64,000 bases of DNA from Deinococcus murrayi DSM 11303 (GCF_000482805.1 NZ_KI519504.1:93092-157091), one strand, 5' to 3'. Counted from the first letter of the stretch, positions 37,621-50,135 are shown. Notes: generated by a model from the letters alone, not told the origin. A program made the numbers and translations.

Positions 37621-38277
37621 TCAGCCGAGCAGCGCCACCACTGCCGTCACCACCAGCGCGGCCAGGCCCATCCCGATGGAGCTGGCCGCGCCCGTCTGTT
37701 CGCCTTCCTCGCGGGCGCGGGCGGTGCCCACCCCGTGCGCGACGCTGCCGATGGCGACCCCCCGTGCCAGGGGATGCCGCACCCCCAGCCGGGTCAGCGC
37801 GGGCGGCAGCACCAGCGCCCCCACCAGGCCCGACAACACGGCGAGGGTGGCCGCCAGCGCGGATGGAGCGCCCGTGAGGGCGGCGAGCTGTAACGCCACC
37901 GGGCTGGTCGCCGGGGCCGTCAGCAGGGCCTGCCGCGCCGCCGGGTCCAGCCCCAGCAGTCGGGGCAGCGCGGCGTCCACGCTCACCCCCACCAGCGTAC
38001 CCACTGCGCCGCCCACCCCCAGCGCCCGCCACTCGCGGGCCAGCAGCGCTCGCAGCCGGTAGAGCGGCACCGCCAGCGCCACCACCGCCGGGCCGAGCAG
38101 AAAGGAGAGGGGCCGGACCTGCGCCGTGTACTCCCGGTAAGGGGTCGCCGTGACCAGGAGCACCCCGGACACGATGACCGTCGCCACCAGCGTCGGATTG
38201 ACGAGCGGATGCCGCACCCGCCCCTGCGCGGCCACCCCCAGCGCAAAGGCGAGCAGGGTGAGGGCGACCCAAGTCAT
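37621..38277 (-). CDS. lrgB: LrgB/CidB-family membrane protein
   Basis: A 218-residue membrane protein with about six helices. HPLVNPTLVATVIVSGVLL at the start, the loop RPLSFLLGPAVVALAVPLYR, and the C-terminal GVAIGSVAHGVGTARAREEGE with TGAASSIGMGLAALV match LrgB along its full length. LrgA/LrgB are proposed to modulate murein hydrolase activity or to export small metabolites. It lies downstream of lrgA, with the GAAGTGGG repeat between the two genes, and its end meets the cyclophilin gene end (3 bp apart). Confidence 0.9.
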   Translation of the reverse strand: MTWVALTLLAFALGVAAQGRVRHPLVNPTLVATVIVSGVLLVTATPYREYTAQVRPLSFLLGPAVVALAVPLYRLRALLAREWRALGVGGAVGTLVGVSVDAALPRLLGLDPAARQALLTAPATSPVALQLAALTGAPSALAATLAVLSGLVGALVLPPALTRLGVRHPLARGVAIGSVAHGVGTARAREEGEQTGAASSIGMGLAALVVTAVVALLG

Positions 38278-38295
38278 GCGGCCCCCGCCGGGCAG

Positions 38296-38384
38296 GAAGT
38301 GGGGAGTGGGAAGTGGAGAGTGGAAGCTCCCGCTCTCGCCTGAGCCGAAGCCTCCACTTCCCACGGCCCACTCACCACTCCCCC
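38296..38384. repeat. GAAGTGGG inverted repeat between lrgA and lrgB
   Basis: The left arm (38296-38325) holds GAAGTGGGGAGTGGGAAGTG; the right arm (38351-38384) holds CCACTTCCCACGGCCCACTC and continues CACCACTCCCCC. The lrgA stop codon (38372-38374) lies inside the right arm. Confidence 0.75.
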
Positions 38385-38755
38385 TCCCTCACCAGCCGCC
38401 CCGCGACCAGTCCCGCCGTCCCCGCGCCCAGCAGCAGCCCCGCCAGCATCACCAGCAGCCACAGGCCCCACTCGGCTCCGGCCGACAGGAACTCGATAAA
38501 GCCCACGGTCGCGGGCACGAACAGCAGCCCCAGGATGCCCAGCAGCCCGTCGGCGGCGGCCTCCAGCCACGAGAGCCGCACCACCCCCAGCGAGAGGGCG
38601 GCCCACAGCAGGGCCATCCCCACCACCGACCCCGGCAGCGGCCACCTCAGCCAGGTCACCAGCGCGGTGCCCAGCGCGGCAAAAGCGGTCAGCAGCCCCA
38701 GCCCCAGCACGAACCGCACCGGGGGCGGGAGGACAGGCATGGTGGGGGCGCTCAC
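38372..38755 (-). CDS. lrgA: LrgA/CidA-family membrane protein
   Basis: A 127-residue holin-like protein with four membrane helices. The segment WLRWPLPGSVVGMALLWAAL matches the LrgA signature (L-P-G-x-x-x-G-M), followed by GLLFVPATVGFIEFLSAG. Its GTG start overlaps the TGA of the nucleosidase gene by 4 bp, which sets the start. The last residues (REGEW) and the stop are encoded by the GAAGTGGG repeat, so the C-terminus may differ from relatives. Confidence 0.88.
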   Translation of the reverse strand: MSAPTMPVLPPPVRFVLGLGLLTAFAALGTALVTWLRWPLPGSVVGMALLWAALSLGVVRLSWLEAAADGLLGILGLLFVPATVGFIEFLSAGAEWGLWLLVMLAGLLLGAGTAGLVAGRLVREGEW

Positions 38756-39450
38756 CCCTGCTCGGTGCCCAGCCGGGCGAGCATCCCGCGCACGACCTGT
38801 TTGGCGTGCCGGGCCACCAGCGGCATGAAGGTGCGGTAGTCCACCTGCGCGTCATGGTCGGCGGTGTCGCTCACCGAGCGGATGACCACGAAGGGTACCC
38901 CGGCCTTCGCGCACACCTGCGCGACTGCCGCCCCCTCCATCTCGGCGCAGGCGGCCCCGAAGCCCGTCCACAGCCGCCGCACCCCCTCGCGCGAGGCGAT
39001 GAACTGGTCGCCGCTCGCTACCCGGCCCTCCAGCACGCCCACGCCCTCCACCTCGCGGGCCGCCGCGAGCGCGACCTCGCGCAGTTCGGGGTCAGCTGGC
39101 CACGCGGGGGCCTCGCCGGGCACGGTGCCGGGGGGATAGTCCAGGGCCGTCACGTCCACGTCATGCTGCACGAGGTCGGTGCTCACCACCAGGTCACCTA
39201 CCCGCAGCTCCGGGTGAACGCCCCCCGCGACCCCGGTAAAAATCATGCGGCTGGCCCCGGCGTGCAGCAGGTGGGTGGCCATCATCGCCGCATTCACCTT
39301 GCCGATGCCGCTCTTGGCGAGCAGCACGGGCGTTCCGTCCAGCACCCCCCGGTAGAGGGTTGCGCCGGGGGGGGTCAAGGTGTCGGCCTCCCGGAGGTCG
39401 GCCCTGAGCAACTCAATCTCTTCATCCATGGCACCGAGAATGGCGAGCAT
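38752..39450 (-). CDS. mtnN: 5'-methylthioadenosine/S-adenosylhomocysteine nucleosidase
   Basis: A 232-residue nucleosidase that cleaves adenine from MTA and SAH. The N-terminus LAILGAMDEEIELLRADL has the catalytic Glu. GTPVLLAKSGIGKVNAAMM, then FTGVAGGVHPELRVGDLVV, ACAEMEGAAVAQVCAKAGVP and the catalytic Asp region RSVSDTADHDAQVDY are all present. The ATG at 39450 is preferred because TACCAT lies 7 nt upstream; an ATG at 39459 overlaps that box. It heads an operon with lrgA and lrgB. Confidence 0.92.
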   Translation of the reverse strand: MLAILGAMDEEIELLRADLREADTLTPPGATLYRGVLDGTPVLLAKSGIGKVNAAMMATHLLHAGASRMIFTGVAGGVHPELRVGDLVVSTDLVQHDVDVTALDYPPGTVPGEAPAWPADPELREVALAAAREVEGVGVLEGRVASGDQFIASREGVRRLWTGFGAACAEMEGAAVAQVCAKAGVPFVVIRSVSDTADHDAQVDYRTFMPLVARHAKQVVRGMLARLGTEQG

Positions 39451-39547
39451 GGGGGCCATGGTAGAGCCTGCGGCGGGAGGGGGGGCGCGGGGCGGGCCTT
39501 GACCCAGGTCATGGTGTTCGCTCGCCCCCACCCGTCATCCTGCCCCT

Positions 39548-39784
<237 letters not shown>

Positions 39785-39841
39785 CGCGGGGCCTGCGGGG
39801 GGCGGTGCTCGCCCGCTTCGGCTATGGCAGCATCGGGGCAC

Positions 39842-40534
39842 GTGACGACCTCACCCGACCCTGCCCGCGCTCTGGAACTGCTGAGTCACTCGCCCATTTT
39901 CGGGGGGGCCGCGCCCGCTGCCCTCAGGCCGCTTGCCGCGCTGGGACGCTTTCGCACCCTGCGGCGGGGTGACGTTCTGTTTCGAAGCGGGGACATCCTA
40001 GAGACTCTGTTTTTGGTCAGCAGTGGCAGCGTGCGGGTCTACCGGGTGGTGCGTGGCGGGACCCGCGAACTGACCCTGCACGTAGAAGGACCGCGTCAAC
40101 TGGTCGCGGGGGCGAGCGTGTTCGGGGGCGACGATCCTGCGCCGGCCCATGCTGTTGCCCTCCAGACCCCCACCGAAGTGCTGTGCCTGCCCGCCGCCTC
40201 TGTTCGGGAACAGGTCTTCGGAACGCCCGCGCTGGCGGCGGCAGTCATCGCAGCGCTGGCTCGGCGGCAGGCCGAACTGCTCGCCCGGCTGGAGGAACTC
40301 GTCTTTAGCGAACTCGGCGAGCGTTTGGCTGTTTATCTCCTGGACCACGCCGCCGCCCCCCACGCCCTGCCTCCCAACAGTGACCTCGCCGCCCTGCTGG
40401 GCACGGTGCCCGAACTTGTCAGCCGCAAGCTGGGCGAGTTCTATCGCCTGGGCCTGATTGAGCTGGAACGGCGGCAGGTGCGGGTCCTCGACCGCGCCGA
40501 GCTGGAGCGGCTGGCGGGGCGGCGTGGGCGCTGA
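39842..40534 (+). CDS. CRP/FNR-family transcriptional regulator
   Basis: A 230-residue regulator. The cyclic-nucleotide-binding-like beta roll spans about residues 15-125 (LRRGDVLFRSGDILETLFLV, then SGSVRVYRVVRGGTRELTL). The C-terminal helix-turn-helix has PPNSDLAALLGTVPELVSRK and LGEFYRLGLIELERRQVRVL. No FNR-type Cys cluster is present. The GTG at 39842 is preferred (230 aa, normal domain start); an in-frame ATG at 39824 would add six residues. The ligand is unknown. Confidence 0.87.
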   Translation: MTTSPDPARALELLSHSPIFGGAAPAALRPLAALGRFRTLRRGDVLFRSGDILETLFLVSSGSVRVYRVVRGGTRELTLHVEGPRQLVAGASVFGGDDPAPAHAVALQTPTEVLCLPAASVREQVFGTPALAAAVIAALARRQAELLARLEELVFSELGERLAVYLLDHAAAPHALPPNSDLAALLGTVPELVSRKLGEFYRLGLIELERRQVRVLDRAELERLAGRRGR

Positions 40535-40605
40535 AAGAACAGGGGGAAGGCTACTGCCCCGCCTCACGGTTTCCGGCCCGCGAAGCTGCTAGGCTCCCCG
40601 GCGGT

Positions 40606-41748
<1,143 letters not shown>

Positions 41749-41763
41749 GGGGGGGTGGGGAGC

Positions 41764-42516
41764 TTACAGCGCTGCCTGGGGCCGCCGCGTCGCCGCCACC
41801 GCGCTCAAGACGACGAGCGCGGCGCTTGCCGCCACGCCTAGAGCCACCGCCGTCACGTCCGGTCGGGCGGCATACACGCCGTAAAAGGCCCACAGCAGCA
41901 CGGCCCCGTAAGCGTAGTCGCGGAACCGCACCAGGAAAAACGCCCCCAGCCCCGCCGCCACGAGCAGGAGCACGGCGGACCACGCGGGCGCACTCAGGCC
42001 CGCCAGCCCCGCCGTCACCCCCCGGCTCACCAGCCACGCGGTCACGTTGGCGATGGTCGCCACGCTTATCCAGCCCAGGTAGAGGCTGGTGGGCAGCCGC
42101 AGCGTCAGCCCCTCCGCACCCTGCGGCGGCAGCCCGCGCACCTCCAGGTACAGCCAAATCAGGCTGCCCAGCAGCCCCAGCATGACGAGCACACTCAGGC
42201 CGATGTTCAGGCTTTGGAAGGCGAGCAGCCACCCCACATTGAGCAGGTTGCTCAGCAAAAAAGGCCAGAACAAGCGGTCCAGCCGGGGGCCGCGCTGCGC
42301 GGGCAGGGCCTGATAGACCGCAAACGCGAGCAGCCCCAGGAAGATGACCCCCCAGATGGCAAAGGTCAGCCCCGCCGGGGTAAAGGCGTTGGGCAGGGCG
42401 TCGCTCACGTCCGCGTTGGAACGTCCGAACAGCGGCAGCGCGTTGCTGAGGGAGTTCATGACCAGCGTCAGCACCGTCGCGGCCAGCAGGGTCACTTGTC
42501 GGGAGAGTCCGGTCAT
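41764..42516 (-). CDS. TspO/MBR-related (tryptophan-rich sensory protein-like) membrane protein
   Basis: A 250-residue protein with about seven hydrophobic segments. NAFTPAGLTFAIWGVIFLGL at about residues 45-64 and LNVGWLLAFQSLNIGLSVLV match the core of the larger, TspO-related family found in cyanobacteria and Deinococcus. It is longer than classical TspO (about 160 aa). The ATG at 42516 begins the first helix; TAAGGT lies 5 nt upstream. Ligand and role are not known. Confidence 0.75.
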   Translation of the reverse strand: MTGLSRQVTLLAATVLTLVMNSLSNALPLFGRSNADVSDALPNAFTPAGLTFAIWGVIFLGLLAFAVYQALPAQRGPRLDRLFWPFLLSNLLNVGWLLAFQSLNIGLSVLVMLGLLGSLIWLYLEVRGLPPQGAEGLTLRLPTSLYLGWISVATIANVTAWLVSRGVTAGLAGLSAPAWSAVLLLVAAGLGAFFLVRFRDYAYGAVLLWAFYGVYAARPDVTAVALGVAASAALVVLSAVAATRRPQAAL

Positions 42517-42581
42517 GCCCCACCTTAAGCGCCCCGCCCGCCCCCGGCCTGTCAGGGAAATGACGGTTTCTGAGTCGGCAC

Positions 42582-43745
42582 TCAGGTCGTGTATTCGGCG
42601 TTGATGCTCACGTATTCGGCACTGAGGTCGCAGCCCCACGCTTCGCCCCGCGCCCCTCCTACACCCAGGTCCACCTCGAAGACGACTTCCTCCGCTCGCA
42701 TGGAGGCGCTCACCGCCGCCGCGTCGTACTCCAGGGGCCGCCCCGCGAAGACGGGGGTCCCCTGCACCCGCACCTTCATCGCCGGGAGGTCCACCGCCGC
42801 CCCGCTGCGGCCCACCGCCATGATGACCCGGCCCCAGTTGGGGTCGTTGCCGTGCACCGCACTCTTGAGCAGCGGGCTGACGCAGCAGGTGCGGGCGGCG
42901 GCCAGCGCCTCGGCCTCGGTGCGTGCCCCCGACACCCGCACCGTGAGGAGCTTGGTCGCCCCCTCGCCGTCTGCCGCAATCTGACGGGCGAGGTCGCGCA
43001 TCACGCCTTCGAGCGCCTCCAGGAACTCGGCAGGGTCCACCTCGCCCGCCTGCCCGTTGGCGAGCACCAGCGCCATGTCATTCGTGCTGGTGTCGCCGTC
43101 CACCGTGACCGCGTTGAAGGTGCGGTTCACGATGGCGGGAAAGGCCTCCCGCAGGGCCGCTTGGTGGGTGGCCGCGTCGGTGAAGGCAAAGGCGAACATC
43201 GTCGCCATGTCGGGGTGAATCATGCCGCTGCCCTTGGCGGTGCCGACGATGCGGGCACCGGTGCTCAGCCGCGCCTCTGCGGTCTTGGGCCGGGTGTCGG
43301 TCGTCATGATGGCGGCGGCAAAGGGGCCTGCTTCCGGCTGCAAGCCCTCTGGCAGCCGCGCCAGCCCCGCCCGCACCCGGTCCATCGGCAGGAGGTGCCC
43401 GATGATGCCCGTGGAGGCCGTCAGCACCGCGCTCGCCTCCAGACCGAGGTGGGCGGCCAGGCCCGCGGCCATCTCCGCGTTGTCGGCCTCGCCCTGGGGG
43501 CCGGTCGCGGCGTTCGCGTTGCCCGCATTCACCACGAGCGCCCGCACGGGCCGCCCCGCCGCGTACAGCTCGCGCCCCCGCGTCACGCAGGCGGCGGCGG
43601 CGGTGCTGCGGGTGCCCGCATAGGCCCAGGCGCAGTCTACCCGGCTGACCACGCAGCTCAGGTCGGTTTTTCCGCTGGGCTTGATGCCCGCGCTCAGGGT
43701 TGCCGCGAGAAAGCCCTGGGGCAGCAAAAGGGAGGCCTCGGTCAT
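42582..43745 (-). CDS. argJ: Bifunctional ornithine acetyltransferase/N-acetylglutamate synthase ArgJ
   Basis: ArgJ recycles the acetyl group in arginine synthesis. The 387-residue pro-enzyme cuts itself at a conserved Thr; here the site lies in GTAKGSGMIHPDMATMFAFA at about residues 170-189 (Ala-Thr-Met). Other family stretches are ALVVNAGNANAATG, TASTGIIGHLLPMDRVRAGL and HGNDPNWGRVIMAVG. The ATG at 43745 is preferred because TAGGAT lies 7 nt upstream; the ATG at 43754 overlaps that box. Confidence 0.95.
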   Translation of the reverse strand: MTEASLLLPQGFLAATLSAGIKPSGKTDLSCVVSRVDCAWAYAGTRSTAAAACVTRGRELYAAGRPVRALVVNAGNANAATGPQGEADNAEMAAGLAAHLGLEASAVLTASTGIIGHLLPMDRVRAGLARLPEGLQPEAGPFAAAIMTTDTRPKTAEARLSTGARIVGTAKGSGMIHPDMATMFAFAFTDAATHQAALREAFPAIVNRTFNAVTVDGDTSTNDMALVLANGQAGEVDPAEFLEALEGVMRDLARQIAADGEGATKLLTVRVSGARTEAEALAAARTCCVSPLLKSAVHGNDPNWGRVIMAVGRSGAAVDLPAMKVRVQGTPVFAGRPLEYDAAAVSASMRAEEVVFEVDLGVGGARGEAWGCDLSAEYVSINAEYTT

Positions 43746-43872
43746 GGCGGCCATCCTAAAGCAGCGGGGCGGGGGAGGGCTTTCTCAGCTGACCGCCGGG
43801 TGACGCCCCCGCCACATTCCTCACCCCCCCTTCATGGTCGGGCCGCCGGGAGGCCGCTAGGGTGATGGGGTC

Positions 43873-44397
43873 ATGAACAAACCCCTGCTGCTTCTCACCG
43901 CCCTCGCCCTGCTGGGGACTCCCGCCGCCCTCGCCGCCCCCCTGAGGTTGCAAAATGTGCCCGTCACGGTGGAATCAAATCCCAAGCTGTACGTCCTGAA
44001 CGACGCGGGCATTGCCAAAGCCTTTCCCTCGGCGGCGGGCCGCCCGGAGGCCGTCTTCCTGACCGAGGACCGCAAGGTCACAGTGGCCTTCGACTGGCGC
44101 GAGGCGGCCTTGGCTCCGAATGGGGTCGCGGCGCTGACCGAGAGCTTCGTGGCCGGGCTGCGGACCCAGGTACCCAACCTCAAGACTGTTCGGTCAGCGG
44201 CGGTGCAGGTCGGCGGGCATCCCTGGGGCCAGATTATCTTCACCACCCCCGGCCAGGGCGACGACCGCCGCTTCGAGATGCTGCTGACAAGTGCGGGCGG
44301 GCGGCTCCTCGTCGTGACGATTGCCAGCAGCGTCAAGGATTACAGCCGCAACGAGAATCTGATTCGCAACTTCGCCAGTAGCCTGCGGGTGGACTGA
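43873..44397 (+). CDS. Secreted hypothetical protein
   Basis: A 174-residue protein with a clear signal peptide ([20 protein letters not shown], cleavage near residue 23). The mature part is alpha-beta with no Cys, and has [19 protein letters not shown] and [20 protein letters not shown]. The pattern recalls PsbP-like or DUF1795 folds, but I cannot assign a family. A TAGGGT box lies 9 nt before the ATG. Confidence 0.65.
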   Translation: MNKPLLLLTALALLGTPAALAAPLRLQNVPVTVESNPKLYVLNDAGIAKAFPSAAGRPEAVFLTEDRKVTVAFDWREAALAPNGVAALTESFVAGLRTQVPNLKTVRSAAVQVGGHPWGQIIFTTPGQGDDRRFEMLLTSAGGRLLVVTIASSVKDYSRNENLIRNFASSLRVD

Positions 44398-44476
44398 GCT
44401 GGACAGCGAAAGAAGGGCGGGCGACTGGGGCAAAGGCGGCGGCCCCTCTGCCCGCCTCCCGCTTAGAATGCTCCGC

Positions 44477-45286
44477 GTGCCTTCCCCTGCCGAGTTCCTC
44501 CCCCTGCGCGACCTGCAGGTTTTGCAGGAGCGGGGCGGCACCGAGGTGCTGCGGGCGACCTGGGACGGGCGGGCGGTCTTCGTCAAGCGGCTGCGGCAGC
44601 CTGACCCGTTGGCGCGCGCTTGCCTCGCCCACGAGGGCGCGGTCGCCGCTCGCCTGACCCGTCCGGGGGCGGCGCACCCCGGCGTGCTGCCGCTGCTCGC
44701 CGCCTCCGCCACGACCCTGGTCTTTCCCTGGGTGACGGGAGGTAGCCTGCGGGACGCGCTGGGCGCGGGGCCGCTTTCCGTCAGCGAAGCGCTGGCGGTG
44801 GTGGGGGGCTTGCTGGACGCCCTGGCCCACGCGCACGGGCAAGGGGTGGTTCACCACGACCTCAAGCCGGAAAACGTGCTGCTGTGCGGTGGTGAGCGCC
44901 GCGTTGGGGCGGTGCGCCTGACCGATTTTGGCCTGAGCTGCGCCCGGTTTTTGCCTGACCCCCACGGGGCAGAAGCGCGGCTGGGCACCCCCCACTACAT
45001 GGCGCCGGAGCAGTTCGCGGGTGTGCGCGGCGACCCCCGCAGCGACCTCTATGCCGCGGGTGCGGTGCTCTTCGAGTGTCTGGCCGGGCACCCGCCCCAC
45101 CCCGACCCGCTGGGCTGGCTCGCCGGACATCGCCCGGACCCTGCCCCGCTGCCCGGCCCCACCGCGCTCCACCCCGTGCTGGGGGCGGCGCTGGCCCGCG
45201 ACCCGGCAGCCCGTCCCCCCAGTGCCCTGGCCCTGCGGCGGCAGCTTGGCGCAGCAGCCCACTCGTTGGAGGTCCCATGCCCCTGA
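44477..45286 (+). CDS. Small soluble Ser/Thr protein kinase
   Basis: A 269-residue Hanks-type kinase without membrane or sensor domain. The ATP-binding Lys is in [12 protein letters not shown] and the Glu of helix C probably in [10 protein letters not shown]. The catalytic loop is [14 protein letters not shown] (His replaces Arg of HRD, as in some bacterial kinases), the Mg motif [10 protein letters not shown], and the P+1 region [13 protein letters not shown]. The GTG at 44477 lies 7 nt after TAGAAT; an in-frame ATG at 44468 overlaps that box and is unlikely. Its end overlaps holA by 10 bp, so the two may be co-expressed. Confidence 0.88.
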   Translation: MPSPAEFLPLRDLQVLQERGGTEVLRATWDGRAVFVKRLRQPDPLARACLAHEGAVAARLTRPGAAHPGVLPLLAASATTLVFPWVTGGSLRDALGAGPLSVSEALAVVGGLLDALAHAHGQGVVHHDLKPENVLLCGGERRVGAVRLTDFGLSCARFLPDPHGAEARLGTPHYMAPEQFAGVRGDPRSDLYAAGAVLFECLAGHPPHPDPLGWLAGHRPDPAPLPGPTALHPVLGAALARDPAARPPSALALRRQLGAAAHSLEVPCP

Positions 45287-46179
45287 TTGCCTTTAGCGGC
45301 AACCGCTTTCTGGCCGAAGAAGCCCTGCGCGACACCCTCGCCGCCCGTGGCCTGCCCCTGCGCGACCTGCCCCGGCTGGCGGGCGAGGAGGTGAACGCCG
45401 ACGCCGTGGCCCCCCTGCTCGCCCCCAGCCTCTTTGGGGAGGGGGGCGTGGTCGTGGACCTCGCGGGGGTCAAGCCGGACAAGGCGCTCCTGGAGCTGCT
45501 CGCCTCGGCCCCAGTCATGGTGGCGGTCCTCGATGAGTCGCCCCCGGCGGGGCGGGTCAAGCTCTACGAGTCGCGCGGTGAGCATATCTCCTCGCCTGCC
45601 CCCCAGAAGACGGGCGATGTGGCGGGCTGGGTGGCGGGGCGGGCGAAAAAGGCAGGCCTGAAGCTCGACCGGGACGCCGCCCTCTACCTCGCGGAAGTGT
45701 TCGGCCCTGACCTGACGGGCATCGCGGGCGAACTGAACAAGCTCGCGCTGCTGGACCCCCCGCACACGGCCGACCTCGTGCGGCGGGTGGTGGGCCGCGA
45801 GCCGCCCGGCGACTCCTTCGCCATGCTGGGCGCGGCGACCACCGGCAAGCCTGGCGAGGCCGTGACCCAGCTTCGGCGGCTGCTCGCGGGCGGCGAGGAC
45901 CCCTTCAAGCTGATGGGCGCGGTTGTGTGGCAATACAGCCTCGTCGCCCGCTGCGTGGCCCTGTTGCAGGAAGAAGGCCGCGTCACCGAGGCCGTGGCCG
46001 CCCAGCGCCTCGGCGTCAAGCCCTACCCCGCCAAGAAGGCTCTGGAAGTTGCTCGCCGCCTGGGTGAGAGTAAAATCCGAGCGCACCTCGCCCGCATCCT
46101 CGACGCCGACCTTGCCATGAAGAGGGGCCTGGACCCCGCCACCACGCTGGAGCGGCTGCTCGTGCAGCTCAGCATATAA
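45277..46179 (+). CDS. holA: DNA polymerase III delta subunit
   Basis: HolA is the clamp-loader subunit that opens the beta sliding clamp. The 300-residue protein begins [20 protein letters not shown] and holds the clamp-binding region, then the AAA-like core ([20 protein letters not shown], and [20 protein letters not shown]) and the C-terminal collar domain ([20 protein letters not shown], then [15 protein letters not shown]). The start is set by the Shine-Dalgarno GGAGGT just upstream, inside the end of the kinase gene. Confidence 0.92.
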   Translation: MPLIAFSGNRFLAEEALRDTLAARGLPLRDLPRLAGEEVNADAVAPLLAPSLFGEGGVVVDLAGVKPDKALLELLASAPVMVAVLDESPPAGRVKLYESRGEHISSPAPQKTGDVAGWVAGRAKKAGLKLDRDAALYLAEVFGPDLTGIAGELNKLALLDPPHTADLVRRVVGREPPGDSFAMLGAATTGKPGEAVTQLRRLLAGGEDPFKLMGAVVWQYSLVARCVALLQEEGRVTEAVAAQRLGVKPYPAKKALEVARRLGESKIRAHLARILDADLAMKRGLDPATTLERLLVQLSI

Positions 46180-46223
46180 CCCCACCCCCACCGCCTTTCC
46201 GAGCGGTCAGGTAGGATGCGGGC

Positions 46224-46661
46224 ATGGCGACCGTGTACCTCGTTCTCTTGACCCTCCACAACCTCACCCGCTGGCTGGTGCTGCTCGCGGGCGTCTGGGC
46301 GCTGCTGCGGGCCTTCCGGGGCGTGGGTGCAGCCCGCGAGTTCACGGGGGCCGACCGCCGCCCGGTGGCGATGTTTGCGGGGACAGTGCACCTCCAGCTT
46401 GTGCTGGGGCTGCTGCTGTTTGGCCTGCTGGGGTCGCAGGGGGCGCGGGCCTTTGCCGACAGCCGTCCTTCCTTTCAGTGGGAGCATGTCGGGCTGGGGG
46501 TGCTGGCCGCCGTGTTCGCCACCCTCGCTTCTGCGCTGAGCAAGCGGGCGGCCACCAACCAGGCCAAGTTCCGCGCCGCCGCCCTGTGGACCGTACTGGC
46601 CCTCGTCACCGTGCTGGTGATGATTCCGTGGTGGCGTCCGCTGCTGCGGCTGTTCTCGTAA
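46224..46661 (+). CDS. Four-helix membrane protein, unknown
   Basis: A 145-residue integral membrane protein with four helices (TVYLVLLTLHNLTRWLVLLA; AMFAGTVHLQLVLGLLLFGL; VGLGVLAAVFATLASAL; ALWTVLALVTVLVMIPWW). His residues in helices 1 and 2 (LLTLHNLTRW, GTVHLQL) and in FQWEHVGLG could bind haem, but this is only a suggestion. The ATG is 6 nt after TAGGAT. Confidence 0.7.
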   Translation: MATVYLVLLTLHNLTRWLVLLAGVWALLRAFRGVGAAREFTGADRRPVAMFAGTVHLQLVLGLLLFGLLGSQGARAFADSRPSFQWEHVGLGVLAAVFATLASALSKRAATNQAKFRAAALWTVLALVTVLVMIPWWRPLLRLFS

Positions 46662-46724
46662 ATGGCCAACAAGTGGGGGAGCAGAAGCCGCGTGCCTCTG
46701 CTCCCCCGCTTCATGCTCCGCCGT

Positions 46725-47714
46725 TCAGCGCCCCGGCTCGATTATCACCTTGCCCGTCGTCTTGCGGTCCAGCAGGTCCTGGAAGGCCCGCGCACTCTCA
46801 GAAAGCGGGTAGGTCGGGCCGACCTGCGGCACCACCCGCCCGCTTCCGACCAGTTGCGTCAATGCCTGCGCCGCCTCGCGGGTGGCTTCCGCGTCCCCCA
46901 TCAGCGAGGTGAGCCACAGCCCGGTCACGGTCAGGTTGCGCTTCATCAGCTCGACCGGGCGAAGGTGGGCCTGTTCCCGGCTGGCGTTCCCAATCACGAT
47001 GACCCGGCCCCGGTGGGCGGCCATGTCGAGGCTCTCCTGAAAGCGCGGGCCGCCCACGACCTCCAGAATCAGCGGCACGCCCTTCCCACCCGCCGCGTCC
47101 CGCACCTTCTGGACCCGGTCGGGGTCGTCCTGCAGCAGGGTCACGTCCGCGCCGAGGTCACGGGCGATGGCGAGTTTTTCCTCGGTGCTCGCCATCGCCA
47201 CCACCTGCATCCCCAGCGCCTTGGCGAGCTGGATGGACGCCGTCCCCAGCGCCCCCGCCGCCGCCTGCACGAGGACCCATTCGCCTTCTTTGCCGTGCCC
47301 CAGCGTCTTCAGGCCGTGGTAAGCGGTGAAGTACGACACCGGGAAGGCGGCGGCCTGCGCGGGCGTAAAGCTCGGCGGCACCGGGATGAGCGCGGCGGCG
47401 GGGGAGAGGGCGTACTCGGCCAGCCCCCCGCGCCCGGCCAGGGAAGCGACCCGCCCTCCCACCTGCACCCCGCTCACGCCCTCGCCCAGCGCGTCCACCA
47501 CCCCCGCGAACTCCATGCCCGGCGTGTAGGGCAGCCGGGTGCGCGTGAGGTACTCGCCCGCGACCGCCAGCGCGTCCGCGAAGTTGATGCCCACGGCCTC
47601 CACCTTCAGCCGGACTTCGCCGGGACCGGGCTGCGGCACGGGCAGCTCGCGCAGTTCCATCACGTCGGGGGGGCCGAGGCGCTCGACCACGATGGCCTTC
47701 ATGGTGTCTGGCAT
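46725..47714 (-). CDS. Quinone oxidoreductase-like (MDR superfamily) NADPH dehydrogenase
   Basis: A 329-residue zinc-free MDR enzyme. GVGINFADALAVAGEY-type sequence (AVGINFADALAVAGEY) and LPYTPGMEFAGVVDALGEGV form the catalytic domain; the NADPH loop is WVLVQAAAGALGTASIQLAK at about residues 140-159, with AAxGxxG as in QorA. It probably reduces quinones or 2-enoyl compounds with NADPH. The ATG at 47714 is used because TATGCT lies 6 nt upstream; the ATG at 47702 is the other choice. It is divergent from fadB and shares a palindromic operator, so a role linked to fatty-acid catabolism is likely. Confidence 0.88.
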   Translation of the reverse strand: MPDTMKAIVVERLGPPDVMELRELPVPQPGPGEVRLKVEAVGINFADALAVAGEYLTRTRLPYTPGMEFAGVVDALGEGVSGVQVGGRVASLAGRGGLAEYALSPAAALIPVPPSFTPAQAAAFPVSYFTAYHGLKTLGHGKEGEWVLVQAAAGALGTASIQLAKALGMQVVAMASTEEKLAIARDLGADVTLLQDDPDRVQKVRDAAGGKGVPLILEVVGGPRFQESLDMAAHRGRVIVIGNASREQAHLRPVELMKRNLTVTGLWLTSLMGDAEATREAAQALTQLVGSGRVVPQVGPTYPLSESARAFQDLLDRKTTGKVIIEPGR

Positions 47715-47720
47715 GGGGGG

Positions 47721-47809
47721 AGCATACCGGAGTGTCCCCGCCAAAGTGAACGCACACGTTCACTCTGAACGCGCACGTATTTGACCCGGCCCGCCGAGCG
47801 TGGAAGCAT
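47721..47809. promoter_or_regulatory. Divergent promoter region with TetR-type operator (quinone oxidoreductase / fadB)
   Basis: A perfect inverted repeat GTGAACG-CACA-CGTTCAC lies at 47746-47763, followed by a partial copy TGAACG-CGCA-CGT at 47766-47778. The minus-strand promoter (-35-like TTCACT 47745-47750, -10 TATGCT 47721-47726) overlaps the palindrome. The plus-strand promoter (-35 TTGACC 47781-47786, 17 bp, AAGCAT 47804-47809) starts just after the second copy. A bound repressor could block both. Confidence 0.65.
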
Positions 47810-47836
47810 GGCCCTACACCAAAGGAGGGCTTCTGC

Positions 47837-49915
<2,079 letters not shown>

Positions 49916-49949
49916 GTGGTGTTCTTAAATCTGATAACGTCATCCTGTC

Positions 49950-50135
49950 ATGCCCCCGAAACTCCGTGACCTGATTCGAGAACTGGAAAGGGCCGGGTTC
50001 GAGTTGCGGAGCGTGCGGGGCAGCCACCGGAAATATGTTCGGGGCGGGGTGACGGTCATCGTGAGCGGCCAAGCGGGCGATGACGCGAAGAAGTATCAGG
50101 AAAGGGTGGTGCAGGATGCGATCAGGCGAGAGTGA
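49950..50135 (+). CDS. hicA: HicA-family mRNA interferase toxin
   Basis: A 61-residue toxin with a double-stranded-RNA-binding-like fold. The catalytic His is in VRGSHRKYVRGG at about residues 22-33, and the C-terminus (DAKKYQERVVQDAIRR) is typical of HicA (GDLKKGTLRSILKQA-like helix). TAACGT lies 9 nt before the ATG. hicB follows after 10 bp. HicA would cleave mRNA when freed from HicB. Confidence 0.85.
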   Translation: MPPKLRDLIRELERAGFELRSVRGSHRKYVRGGVTVIVSGQAGDDAKKYQERVVQDAIRRE

